Shown here in pieces: positions 1 through 11,389 of a DNA stretch of 64,000 nucleotides. The translations under genes were made by a program, and so were the position numbers. The stretch's first letter is position 1, and the number at the start of each line of letters is the position of its first letter. The notes beneath the pieces were generated by a model. The model worked only from the letters and a program-made list of their open reading frames with translations, was not told the DNA's origin and ran no database searches. This DNA comes from Hygrocybe punicea (taxonomy: Eukaryota; Basidiomycota; Agaricomycetes; Agaricales; Hygrophoraceae), in assembly GCA_963556145.1 (NCBI GenBank), contig OY744469.1, positions 5,800,767 to 5,864,766 on the forward strand, in the 5' to 3' direction.

Positions 1-819
1 ACCCTTAAAGTGCAACTTTACCAATATTGCTCTGAAAAATATGAGAATAATTGTGAAACTACTATGTAAAGTATCTATTGTATTGATGCTCAGTGCCTGG
101 CACTTGGTGGTCCCAGAAATCTGTTGTAGCCAAGACATGACAGGTTCAAAGTAAAGCAGGAGTTTGGACTTCGGTTGATGGATCAGCCACAATGCACAAT
201 TCTGTGCATTTGCTCGCTGCAACATAGGTCCTGGTCCACCAACAATCAGGCACTTATGTGTATCACAATAAGTACTTATTCAAGTACTCCCTAGATTAAT
301 TTCAGATTTTTAAGATGAAGTTAGATCATTAAGGGTCCAATTCTGGCAGAGGAATGGAATAAATTGTGAATAGCTCTGGACGCAGGGTCAAATAAAATAC
401 AAAATTTGACATGAGGGTAGGTATACTATATTTACATCTTTTGAGGATCTCGCTTTGGGTATGCATACATTGTTGTGCATGCCAGAAGATTCAAAGCTTC
501 ACCCACACTTCCATGTTTGGCAACTCAAACCTGTTTGGGAAATCGGCAACTGCTGGTTGGCTTTCCTGTGCGAGTTCAAACTTTGACTCATCGTTTTCAA
601 CAACATGTCAACAATGGGAGATGGGTGCAGAGGAGCACCTGAGGTAATTTCTGATTTTAACTTTTTTGTATTTGCTAATTGTTGACCTTTTGCAGCTACC
701 CCATGCTAAACACAGGTGAATCCAAACACCCATCACCAGAACACAACGTGCCAGCAAATGGAATGGATAGCTGATGAAAATGGCCACCATGAGGATGGCT
801 GAAATGAGGCCGTGAGGCC
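1..819. other. No gene seen
   Basis: Reading both strands, I see only short AT-rich frames with no recognisable domain, no convincing intron-exon structure and no RNA gene. It probably belongs to decayed repeat sequence like the rest of the left half of the window. Confidence 0.5.
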
Positions 820-1395
820 GGGTACAAGGATGTGCCAATGGCCAGGACAGAGTGCCGAGACAACCACAGCAGCAATGATCAGGACAGAGACAATGAGGTC
901 ACAGGCCAGCCAGGGGAAGACAACAGGGAGGAAGATGGACAGCGATGGCACAACAGGATGATGGACACCACGACAACAATTCAGGGGATGACAAGGACAA
1001 CAAGGGGGATCGAGATGGAGATGACAATGACAATGAAGATGAGAGGACAACAACAATGAGGACAGTGACGAGGACGATGGGAACAGGAATGATGGGGAGG
1101 GGGATGATGGGGACAGGGATTATGGGGATGGGGACGACGGGAAAGGGAACAATGGGGAGGAGGACAGTGGAATGAAGACGAAGACTATGAGGACAACAGG
1201 AACGTGACAGGTATGTACATCCCACCCCTCTGCCCTCTTCTCCTCCCTCTTCCTCTCCCTCTCCCACTCCTACTCCCTGCTGCCCTTCCCTCGTCCCTTC
1301 CCTCCAGCCCTTCTCCCTTCTCCCACTCCCACTCCCACTCCCTTCTCCCACACCCACACCCAGTCCCACTCACACCTACCTTCCTTCCACACATC
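820..1395. repeat. Strand-asymmetric low-complexity tract
   Basis: From about 830 to 1200 the plus strand is dominated by GGGGAY/GACAAY-type repeats (ATGGGGAC, GATGGGGA, GGACAACA). From about 1220 to 1390 it switches to an almost pure pyrimidine tract of CCCTCT/CCCACTC units. Open frames on both strands here are by-products of the short-period composition. The style resembles the G- or C-rich cores of the hAT-like elements found later in the window, but I found no terminal repeats or target duplication, so it is annotated only as a repeat. Confidence 0.6.
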
Positions 1396-2400
1396 CCCTG
1401 TATTATTTAATTATGTATTTGAATAAAATAATAATTAAATTGATATTTCCATTGTAAGTAATAGTGAGTGTATATGTATTGATTCCAATTGAGATTTGAG
1501 TAATATTAAATGAAAAAGGCACAAAATTCCAAGTGGGGTAATTTCTGATAAATTTTGGTTGGGAACAAGTAGCTCCTATGAGATATCAAGCTAAGAGTGA
1601 GATATTGTGCATTTTCAAAATAAGAATTTTGTGATGTTGGTATTGCCTGTGCTTTGAATAAGTGCATTCAAATTATATTACATTTGTGTGATGAACACAC
1701 TAACACATTTCCTGTACTTGATATTGCAGTTTCTGAATAAAGATTGGCTTGAGCTGTTGTGAGCTCTGTCAATGATATGAACATTGAGAGTGTTATGAAC
1801 ATTGAGAGTGTTATGAACATTGAGAGTGTTATGTGGCTCAATCCTGTGGACCAACATGGGCCCACATTGCAGCAAGAGCTGGACCCTGGTTGATCCAATC
1901 CTGCAGTAAGAGCTGGACCCTGGTCAACCCAGTGCTGCAGCAAGGGTAGTAATACATCAAGCACAACCCACATATGATCTGGAAGTATGTAGTGAAACAT
2001 TGTGTCTGATGGTTCCGAAAAGTTGCCTTTAATTGAGAGTTCTGTGAGTGTTGGGAGAAGGGGCAGCATCTCAAAGAGATCACATCCAGTGAACAAGGAA
2101 TCATTGACTTTGAACTTTGTGAAGGAGCAGCCTGATCACGAGCAAATGAGCATTGCAACGAACAGGCATAAGCAAGATGATATGGACTTTTCTACCTATT
2201 TAGAATAGCCAAAGGTCAGCACGCCCCACAAGAAATGTGCAGTTGATCAGGCCTTAATCTGGTGAGGGCATAGACAGAAACATTCATCCGCGACGATGTA
2301 ATCTGTTTTAAATGGAGTGAATTAGGACCATGGCAGGGTGAATCCAACAATGCTGAAGTATTGTCAAGCCAAATGAAGTCCGTAAAACTGACAGCATGGA
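1396..2400. other. Non-coding stretch with two short tandem repeats
   Basis: AT-rich sequence with no supported gene. It holds two small tandem arrays: three copies of an 18-bp unit (ATGAACATTGAGAGTGTT) at 1777-1830, and about 2.3 copies of a 34-bp unit starting GCAGCAAGAGCTGG at 1869-1946. A short plus-strand frame at 2002-2208 could be a remnant of the N-terminus of the permease pseudogene that follows, but it has no motif that proves this. Confidence 0.5.
1777..1830. repeat. 18-bp tandem repeat, 3 copies
   Basis: Three perfect head-to-tail copies of ATGAACATTGAGAGTGTT, directly readable. Confidence 0.95.
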
Positions 2401-2479
2401 AAAGAATGATTCGCTCACTTCGCCAGCCCCGCAGTGGTGGAAGTGCCCACAGGAGATGGATGCTCAAGATTGAACCAGG

Positions 2480-3514
2480 CTGCAATTGAATGTCTTTTCA
2501 ACCGGTGTTCGGTCTGGGCTTCATCGACATGATCTTGACCATCTTCTTTGTCAACATGCTTGGGATCATCCCTGTCTCCTTCTTCTCCACCTTTGGACCT
2601 GCATTTGGATTCCACCAGATGGTCCTCTCACGATTCTATTTTGGTTTCCATGGCGTGAAGATCAGTGCGTGTTCCACTATTTTACCTTTTTTTCAGTAAT
2701 CACTGATGAGTGACATTGAGTGTGTCAGTCACCATGTTCAACATCCTTGCTTGTATTGGATGGTCCTGCATCAACTCGATCGTGGGTGCCCAGCTCCTGC
2801 ACGTGGTCAACCACGATCTACTGGGGTATGGCGGAATTATCATCATCTCCGTGTGCACCTTCCTTGTCACGCTTTTCAGTTACAAGATCGTGCATGCATC
2901 TGAATCCTGGAGCTGGATGATCCAGCCTGGATCCTGTCGTTCATTGTCATTCTCGTCATCCTCAGTGAATTTGCCCACTCCGGTGTAAGCGCAAAAAAAA
3001 ACCTTTATTGTATTCTTTGCTAACCTAACTGCCTGTATTTGGTAGGCATTCGAGAATATCCTGATGGGTTCTGGAGGGTCTGAAATGGCATCAGTGCTCT
3101 CGTTTGCCACGTCGGTGTTTGGCTTCGCGTCCATGTGGACGTCGATTGTGGCCTATACATGTTACCAGCCCAAGACAACATCACGCATCAAGGTGTTCCT
3201 GTTGACATTCATCAGACTGGCGTTTCTTTTGCTCTTTACACAGATGCTTGGTGCAGCGGTGATGACGGCGTCGAACTCGACACCAGCATATGCGAAGGGG
3301 TAAAATGATGTGGGGATCGGGGGATTGTTGGCCACAGTGTTGTTCCCTTCGCTTGGACGGTTTGGCAAGTTTTGCATTGTGCTGTTGGCTCTAAGCATTG
3401 TGGCGAACAATTGCCCAAACATCTATTCTGTGGGGTTGAGCATGCAGGTGCTGACGAGGGTGACTGAAAAAGTTCTGAGGTCATTGTGGATGATTATTGG
3501 GACACTGGCGTATG
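2480..3514 (+). pseudogene. Purine-cytosine permease (FCY2-like, NCS1 family), 5' part, broken
   Basis: This is the N-terminal two thirds of a plasma-membrane purine-cytosine permease of the fungal Fcy2 type, which would import purine bases and cytosine. Family stretches are read in order: FGLGFIDMILTIFF, PVSFFSTFGPAFGFHQMVLS, NILACIGW, INSIVGAQLLHVVNHD, FENILMGSGGSEMASVLSFA, LGRFGKFCIVLLALSIVANN and CPNIYSVGLSMQVL, spread over several membrane helices with introns near 2665-2720 and 2990-3045. Lesions: a frame change at about 2505 just before FGLGF, another near 2900-2915, an in-frame TAA at 3301-3303, and the exon is cut after residue pair AY by the transposon starting at 3515. The N-terminal tail is not clearly recognisable. 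The 3' part resumes at 8057. It is a pseudogene both by insertion and by point lesions. Confidence 0.9.
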
Positions 3515-3590
3515 GAGGATGTTCCGGTATTGGAAAGTCTGAGTCCAAGTCTGAGTCCAAGTTGAAGTCTGGGTTTGTCAGTAGCATACC

Positions 3591-5749
3591 GTGACGCTTC
3601 TTGTATCTGGCATGTTGCCCCCACTGTTTGTGCTCCTTCAGGATAAACCTGAGCTTTTTGATGGAGATTCCCTTACTCGACTATTTTCATTCTATACATA
3701 TTCTAGGAAGTTGCGGGACAACATTTTACTTGCCCAACCAGCAGACCACCCTGCAAGGCTCCCACCTATCATGCTTCCTCTATCTATCACCCTCTTCTTA
3801 AGCCATGTCTGCAGGATTTCTGAGACCCTTGTTGAGGTTTGCTGGCATGTGATGAAGGAGGTGGTCTGACGGGAAGAAGGAGTTGCACAGGAAGGTTCGT
3901 TCAACATGGAAGCAGGTTTCCAGCAACACGGTCACCAGTTCGGCTTCTGTGAGTACAGCTATAAGATATACAAGATGTACTTATGTATAAACAACATAGC
4001 TTCATCACAGACTATTTACCCACCATGGCATGACTGTGCCAATACTGACTGCGATCATAGGAGGAAAGGACTGCGACTTCAAAAGGCAGAGAAAAGACAA
4101 GCCATTTTATATACTCTAGATCGAGGTGTGCTCCCCATATGGGTTGTCCACCTGTACTGCAAAGGTGTGATACATTCAAGTTGACTTTTTGATTAGACGA
4201 ATAAATTCATATGCTCTTCAGCATGCCAGACAAACTACCACCACAACTTTTGTGTGAAAGATGGCCAATGTATCTACTATGACAACATCCCTGACATTTT
4301 CCAGGTTGGGGAGCATCAATTTATTGAGCGCCGAGTGGTTCATCTATGGCGAACAGATATGCATGTTGCCTGGAAGTCAGTTACAAACTGTGCCCAATCA
4401 TATCATCTCGCACTTGCTGACACCTGCCATCCACCAGAGGACTGGCAATTTGGCTTTACATTGAAGGCCAATCACATATATACTGCATTCCTGACACTCT
4501 TGCTTTTGGAAGATCATCAAACATGGTGTTCAATGCTATCATTCCACACACTGGTGACCAAAAGGAACATTTCTGTGGTGCCATGCAAGCTGGCAATGCC
4601 CATATGTGACTCTACTGTCAACCAGAGATTCGTCACTGGTGCAAGAAATGTGTTCGAATATATGTTGGACTGGATGGGCAAGGTAAGATTTCATCCCTTC
4701 CTTGCTCATGGCATTTATCATTGCTTGTTTCAGCTGAGTGTGCAGTCACTGCCGTGGTCATAGATGGTGTGAGAATTGGACATCGTTGCTGCAGGTACCA
4801 CAACTGTCATCTTCCTATTGCCAGCAACCATGATCACTATTGCACAAACCATTATAATTTGCACTTGATCTGTGCAATAATTGGATGAAATGATCCGGTT
4901 TCAATGAACAAAAGAACCTGTGATAACCCAACACATGAGGAGATTGAAAGGATTCATATGGAATGTGGGCAGGCACTGTTTCAGCTGAAGGAATGGATCA
5001 AACAAGCCCAGTTAGCTTGCCCAAATGATGCCATTCCCATTCCTCGTCTATAGTTGATGAAGCCAAACAAGACTTCCACATAGACAGTCAAGGCCAAGTC
5101 ATTGTTGGAGATGACCCCCAGTCAGCCTCAAAGGCACAGAAAGCAAAGAAGATCCATGCACAGTTCACTCGGCGGAGAACACATGGTGAACAGGTTATTG
5201 TTGCCCCTTGTGGGATTGTTCTCACACGGGAGACATTTTATGGCACTGAGGCTGTCTCGACAGTTGTTGTATGTGTTATCTAGATGCTCTCACTCGCATT
5301 GTTCACTCATTCTTCAGGAAATGATTAAACAAACATTTCGCATCCATGGGCACATGCCCAATCATATATTTTTTGGCAACAACTGTTCCCTGAAAAAGCT
5401 AGTTAAAGACGATCCAGACTTCACCAATGTTGGCCTTTCCATTGATGTGTTTCATTTCAAATGTAAACACTCAGTCAAGGATACACTTTGCCAAGAAAAC
5501 TGCAACCCTGCCTTGTTTCCAGAGCTGATCAGAGAAGATGGGACGGGTTGGTATTTCAATTCATCATCAATTGCAGAACAAGCAAATGTTTGGATTGGTG
5601 GGTTTCAGGCTGTTTGTTGTGAGATGTTACCAAATAAGTATGACTTTTTTATGGATGAGATGATATTGCAACGGAATAAGATGACGAGGGATAAACTACA
5701 GAGGGAAGGGCAGGGCCCTCAGACATGGCCAAGAGATCCATATCTATAG
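3591..5749 (+). pseudogene. KDZ (Kyakuja-Dileera-Zisupton) transposase, multi-exon, decayed
   Basis: Encodes the transposase of the surrounding element. The N-terminal part matches the CxC5-type cysteine-cluster region that accompanies KDZ transposases in basidiomycetes: TIYPPWHDCANTDC, KAEKRQAILYTLDRG, CHTNYHHNF, then GEHQFIERRVVHLW. A CxC6-like cluster follows (VVIDGVRIGHRCC, HNCHLPIASNHDHYC at about 4760-4850). The C-terminal catalytic-region blocks are NHIFFGNNCSLKKLVKDDPD, GLSIDVFHFKCKHS, CNPALFPELI and WYFNSSSIAEQANVWIGGFQ, ending at 5749. Introns are implied near 3945-4010, 4170-4205 and 5270-5315. Damage: a stop after KEVV (near 3868), a TGA where a Cys is expected in CAIIG-NDP (near 4887), and further frame changes near 5050-5200. 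Family assignment comes from remembered conserved blocks; no search was run. Confidence 0.88.
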
Positions 5750-6469
5750 TTCACTTTTTTTTTGTAGGTAGACCATATACATTGCAACAGGATTTACAAA
5801 TGGATATGTAGAATGAAGGTGTCAACAAATACAAGGCAGGTTACAAATGAGAAGAAACTTGAACAAGACGTGATAATAATAATAATAAAACAAGCTTTAA
5901 AGGATGTGGCACAAATGGTGAAGGAACTGGCTCATCTTTTTCTACATTCCCTGTGGCCTCTTTGCCAGATTTACTACCATGAACCTTGACCACAGTCCTA
6001 ATGCAGTGCGACCAGCATTGATGGCTTCATCCTTTGCAGCTTGGGGAGCTTGTTTCCAATGTAGTTTGTGTTGATAGAATGTCGAATGGCGGAATGGGAC
6101 TGGAAAGTATTTCTGGAAAACCACGTCGCATGGTTGGCCACCAGCATCCTCACAGGCAGCAAAACAGGCTACAATATCAACAGCATAGAAGTCTCGTGGC
6201 CAAGCAACCTTGCCAGTATCGTCACGCTTCTGAGCTATCTGAGCTGATCAACACAGGGGAGTCTGGCTTTACAGCTGTCGGTGTTTCTGGCTTGATCTTG
6301 ACCTGTACACTCAGTCGAGAAGCAGATGCATCATTGTTAGAGTCATCAGATGACGTTTTGACCAGCTTTGGGGTTGGTAGCTGAACCGCTCTACATCTGA
6401 CTCAAGTTCTTGCACTGCTCATCTCCAGTCGGGTCTCAGGCTCAGAGTCAGAAACTTCAATGTATGGGA

Positions 6470-7534
6470 TCAATTTACACCGAGAAGTGGTGACAAATTT
6501 CCTCTCGTGAATCTTTTGATTGATGTATGCACCCTCGCGAGTAGATCATTATGGAAATGGAGACTGTCTGTTAGAGAGGATGGGGATAGATGCAGTTCAA
6601 GATCCTTGCATTTGACAACATCAGTTGCCTTGAGGAAAACCCGCTCCTTTTCTTGAACACAGACAACATGCCCTGCCTTAATCCTTGTCCACGTCCCAAG
6701 CGAGCGGCAGTAGAGCTGTAAGGTTGAAATGTCATGATTGAATCCTAGGTCGGAGAGGATTTGATGGCTGATGGCAAGATGTGGCCAAGCAAATCCTTCT
6801 TGTAACTCAGTAATGACTGGTGTGGCCCCATTGTGCAACCACACATATATGGTAATTGTATGCTTTGACTTCTGGATATTCTCAAGCCTTTGTTGATCCA
6901 TTTGCTGTTTCCTCCCACGGAGTTCCTGTTCCATCTCCCATTGCTCTGTAAAGACAGGTGCCATTTGAGAGGAATAACAAGGATTAGGGTGTGCATTGAG
7001 GGCATGAGACACCACTTTCAAGGAGACTACTATTGGAGGCAAGCTTGATGTGGCTTGTGAGGCAGTGACAAGAACAGGATCAATGGGTATCATTATTGAT
7101 GATGGTGTGGAAAGTGGTGTCGATGGTATGCTAGTGGTTGTGGAAGATGGAGCGAACGTGGCAGCTGGAGTGGACGTGGCAGCTGGAGTGGATGCAGGCA
7201 GAGCAGACATGGCAGGTGGAGCGAATGCAGAAGATGTGGCCAATTTTGCACATAGGGGATCCCGACAAGCCATAGCCTCTGTAACAAAATGTGGTGGGCT
7301 AAGACAGCCCCCAGCTGCTTTGCAATGGGTCTTACAATAACGACGACGGCAATCAGCACAAATCCTTGAGGATTTACACCCTGCAGCAGGACAGAATTCC
7401 TTCTGGGTGGCTGACACTTGAGATGGCAGGGAAGGAGGAGCGGCGTGCACCCCAATAGGTACAAGGGTGCTTGAGCGGGAGCCCGGTTGATACCAGAAAA
7501 AGTTGCAATGTGTTTGTGTATGCGGATTGAACAT
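6470..7534 (-). CDS. Antisense Cys/His-cluster protein carried by the KDZ element
   Basis: An open frame of 354 codons starting at a true ATG (7532-7534), opposite in strand to the transposase and wholly inside the element. Residues 48-77 hold seven Cys and a His in the arrangement C-x4-C-x5-C-x2-C-x4-C-x2-H-C-x5-C (with RRRYCKTHCKAAGGC), which looks like a small zinc-binding cluster. A Pro/Ala/Ser/Thr-rich linker (about 105-165) follows, then a charged segment EQWEMEQELRGRKQQ and a C-terminal domain with VWLHNGATPVI and SLGTWTRIKAGHVVCV. I recognise the general type as a recurrent unassigned gene of mushroom genomes but not its function. It is undamaged while the transposase is broken. It could be a passenger gene or an element-encoded accessory DNA-binding protein. 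Confidence 0.65.
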   Translation of the reverse strand: MFNPHTQTHCNFFWYQPGSRSSTLVPIGVHAAPPSLPSQVSATQKEFCPAAGCKSSRICADCRRRYCKTHCKAAGGCLSPPHFVTEAMACRDPLCAKLATSSAFAPPAMSALPASTPAATSTPAATFAPSSTTTSIPSTPLSTPSSIMIPIDPVLVTASQATSSLPPIVVSLKVVSHALNAHPNPCYSSQMAPVFTEQWEMEQELRGRKQQMDQQRLENIQKSKHTITIYVWLHNGATPVITELQEGFAWPHLAISHQILSDLGFNHDISTLQLYCRSLGTWTRIKAGHVVCVQEKERVFLKATDVVKCKDLELHLSPSSLTDSLHFHNDLLARVHTSIKRFTRGNLSPLLGVN

Positions 7535-8056
7535 CTTGCACTATACATAATCAGCAAGCTAAGAACATGAAAGGTATTTGTTAACTCACAATTGCCATCA
7601 TTCACCCAGCATTGCCATTTTTATTCGACTTCACCACCTGGTACAGTACAAACCGGCTGCATGTTGGGCAGACCACTCCTTCTTCATCAGACATAATGGC
7701 TAGGATTCATCTAAGAACACTTTGTAATGTTTTGTGGAAGCGAATGTCGTGGACTAGCAAAGTGTAGAAGCTGTTAGACATTATCTATACCATTGTGATC
7801 AGTGCCCCACTGAGAATAAGTGCTAAAAGACAACACTCACCGGTTGATACATGAGGATAGATGCATGAGGTGTTTCTAACTTGGATTTGGGAAGATCTGC
7901 AGTGGTCAAGAATGTCAATAACACGTGGTATGGTTGTGGGTGAATGCACTGGGGATCTCAATAACATTGGGGTCAATGGATGGTTGTTTTGGTTCCGGCT
8001 GACTCAGACTCAGACTCAGATGCAGACTGCAGACTTTCCAAACCCGGAACTCTCTG

Positions 8057-8502
8057 GGCGTATGTGGCGATCGCAATTCCCGGATACTCACACTTTACAA
8101 GTGTTATTGAGAATTTCATGCTTCTCGTTGTGAGTTTTTGATTGCCTCTCAATTGTGCAAAACTTGTGGAGGGGGAACACTTTTTAGGCGTACTGGTTGG
8201 CGATTTATCTTGGGATAGCGATAATGGAGCATATCATGTTTAAGCAAGGGATGAGTGGGTACAATGTGCAGATTTATGATAAGCTGGCACTGTTGCCACC
8301 AGGATACGCCACGGTGATGGTGTTTGCTGTGGGTGTGGCTGGGGCTGTGCTGGGGATGACACAGGTGTGGTTTGTAGGGCCGGTCAGGAAGAGTGTTGGT
8401 GGAAAGTTTGGTGGAGATGTTGGGTTTGAGTTGGGATTCAGGTTTGCTGCTCTTGCATATTTAGGATTGAGGAGTGTGGAGTTGCGTGTGTTTGGACAGT
8501 GA
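8057..8502 (+). pseudogene. Purine-cytosine permease, 3' part
   Basis: Continuation of the permease beyond the transposon. After the second copy of GGCGTATG the frame reads VAIAIPGYSHF, TSVIENFMLLV, then a GT-AG intron at 8130-8187 and the last exon 8188-8502 with YWLAIYLGIAIMEHIMFKQG, PPGYATVMVFAVGVAG, GMTQVWFVGPV and GGDVGFELGFRFAALAYLGL, ending in a stop at 8500-8502. These are the last membrane helices and the C-terminal tail of Fcy2-type permeases, and this half has no visible lesion. That suggests the KDZ insertion was the primary or a recent inactivating event, with the 5' lesions added before or after. Confidence 0.9.
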
Positions 8503-9074
8503 GAGACGCACCGGGTTACATGTATTTTACACAGACCTCTTGCTGAGCCCTCAATGGGATATCTCACTACAGAGACCTGAATTGGGTTGTTCCTGAGCTT
8601 TCTATATTATGTTACAGCGGATTCAGAAATTCATGTCCACGCCAATTGTGAAAAAAAAAATTGAAAGTTGGAGTTTGCTGGCTTGAGCTTGGAAGACCGA
8701 AGCCCAGACGTATCTGAAGACCGAAAAGGCTGTTGCAAGCAAGGTATGGGATGGGCATGAGGGCCAGGCAATGATGAACAATGTCCATAGGTGTAGATGA
8801 TGATGGGGCTGCGGTCGAGAGGAGAAACCTGGGTACGGTGAGCGTAACTTTCACAGCATAAAACACGAAAATACTACCCAGTCAAATTTCTGTAAGTTCC
8901 AGAATTAGCCGTGAATGCGACGTTAATATGCTTGATTGAGAATATGACCACAGTGAATTATCGTTGCTCTGACAAGCTATGCGAATTTGCCCATAATATC
9001 ACGGGTTGTGTGGACTTAGACCACGTGACTTGACGCATGTAGTATAATATTAACAACTAGTACATTACACCACA
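8503..9074. other. No gene seen
   Basis: Intergenic. The first part is presumably the permease 3' flank. The segment from about 8870 could hold the left end of the Tnp2-type element whose transposase starts at 9075, but I could not define a CACTA terminus. Confidence 0.4.
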
Positions 9075-11389
9075 ATGCCCTGCCCTCCCGACACGACGTG
9101 TATCTGCTTAAAATGCTCTGATAAACCACTCATTTTGCATCAAATATTGCGAGATCTGGCTCAGAAACACCTCAAGAAGTATGGGCCTGCCCCCATGTGC
9201 TGTCAGGTTGGCGATCGTGCTGCATCTGCTGTTCCTGGACCCTCTTCTGGCTTTCATAGACCTCCAGGTGACATTTCTACTCAGAATACACGTTTGGAAC
9301 AACCTAGGAGCTTCAGGCAACCTGATACTTTAGAAGATCCAATGGGAAATGCTGATGAACTCGAATACCACGGTGATGACTTTGGTGGTGCTATCGATGC
9401 TCCAGTTCAAGAGAATCTGCAGCCTGGTGAACCAGTCCAACCTTCTGACACTGTGTATCGCACTGCAGAACTCCCTCCAGGTCCTGAACTTGCGGACGAA
9501 ATTGATACGGAAGACGCATCTATCGTGCCTCTTGCATACTTGGACAACGAACTGTCTTGTGTTCACATTGCTTATTTACAAGCCGTATACAACAACGTCT
9601 ACTCTAATATGCCAGTGAAAGACACCAACACCAATCTCTGCATGACTCTCAGCACTCTGGATGCTGGCAGTATACTTCCGGACCATCCTCGACCAGTTCA
9701 GACACTTTTCAGTGCTTGCTGTAGACTTGGATTGATCCTGATCCATGGATAATCCAATACGCCCTTTGTCCACGATGCTGGAAGCACCACACCCCTTAAG
9801 AAATACTGGAGCTTGCTGGCCCAGAATGTTCAACTCCTGGATGTGCCGGCTTGATCTATGAGATTAAAATCGATGCAAAAGGATGACCTAAACGACACGC
9901 TCATTTGATATCCCCCCAAGTCTCCCTAATCCAGAGTCTTCGTCGAATGCTCCATCGAAAAGGGTTTCGGAAACTCATTCGTGAAAGCCGCAATACCCCA
10001 CCTAACCAGAATGATGATGACGACTTTGTAATGACCGATATTCATGATGGCAACCTGTGGCATGAGCTCAAGACAGGCATCAAACGTGAGATAGGTAACT
10101 ATGGTACAGTCCAGGATGTACCTGTGGACGAGAATTCTGAATGGAAACTCACTGACTAGCATTTCAGGTTACATCTAATCGTCAACATCGACTGGTAAGG
10201 GTTTATTTAGTTATTCTTTTGCTCTTCTTATCACCAATACAGGTTTGGAACTCTTCAGAATCGTCCACATTCGACCGGCCCAATATACATCTCTGTTGCC
10301 GATTTACCTCGTGAACATCGCCTTCTTCAAATTAATGCCATCTGTCTAGCGATCACACCCGGACCTTCTGAGCCGACAACTGAACAACTGAACAACTGCA
10401 TGGAACCCAGAGTGTGAGACGTCATCAAACTTAAAAACGATAATATCATATCCACATTATAGATTCATCTGATCTCCATTGTTGCCCAGGTGTCCAGATG
10501 GAAATGTATGATGAAACAGATACTAACATTGTCAAGGAAACAGTATATGCAGATTTTACCTGCAATAATTGCAACACCCCCGGAGCTCGCAAGATCTCAG
10601 GTACAGCAGGCCACAGCGCAGACATCCACCCTTGTCCATGGTGTAGATGTGTGCTTCTTGATATGAATCAGCTACAAGGATATGATCAAACCTGTCATTT
10701 CTATTCCCCTTCATCTGGATTTCACTATACTCACATCATTCATAGCTTTTACCCCACGAGATGACTATGAGATGCTTAAACAGAAGTTTTATTTCAAGAA
10801 TGCTCCCACATGACGACAGACAAGCATTCTTGTGAACTATGGCATTCAGTTCTCAGTTTTGGATCACATTCCAGGCTGGCAGCCCTCTCTAATGACTGCA
10901 CTCAACTTTATGCACTGTATCTATCTTGGTGTGCTTTTTTTTGTTATCTATATATTTGTGTCATTTATGATTTCAGGTATTGTAGCGTTCCTTTTCTGCT
11001 ACATCCTCTTTGCAGCCCATTTGTTCCCTGGTGCAGGTGGTATCAATTCACCGAAGCATCGATTTGAGGAAGTCAACAACTTGATCAAATGGCCAAGCCA
11101 TATCACACAATTACCGAAGAATGTAAGAAACATTCAAATGTGTTAAGCATCAGCTTTTGTTAACAAATTAAACATATAGCTTGGAGAGAATCAATCGCTT
11201 AAGAAAGCTGATGAATGGTGGAGGCTTCTCACCATCACACCTGTTGTCCTTTGGTGGGCATGGAAAGATCAAGACGGCACCATTCCAGACACCGAATTCC
11301 CTCTCTCGGCAACCGAAAAAATCAGCACCACTCACTCACGTAAACCAAAGTCCTTGTACGACACGATTACAAGTCCCTATAAGGGAATC

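Larger units (their letters stand above)
3515..8056 (+). mobile_element. KDZ-type DNA transposon, 4.5 kb, with TIRs and 8-bp target duplication
   Basis: A DNA transposon inserted in a permease exon. The host octamer GGCGTATG is present on both sides (3507-3514 and 8057-8064), and removing the element plus one copy restores the permease frame (AY-VAIAIPGYSHF). The ends are imperfect inverted repeats sharing GTTCCGG followed by TTGGAAAGTCTG (left from 3515, right end complementary to 8026-8056), with subterminal AAGTCTGAGTCC-like repeats. Cargo: a KDZ transposase on the plus strand and a Cys/His-cluster gene on the minus strand. An 8-bp duplication is what is known for Zisupton-class elements. 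Internal stops in the transposase show the copy is no longer autonomous. Confidence 0.9.
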
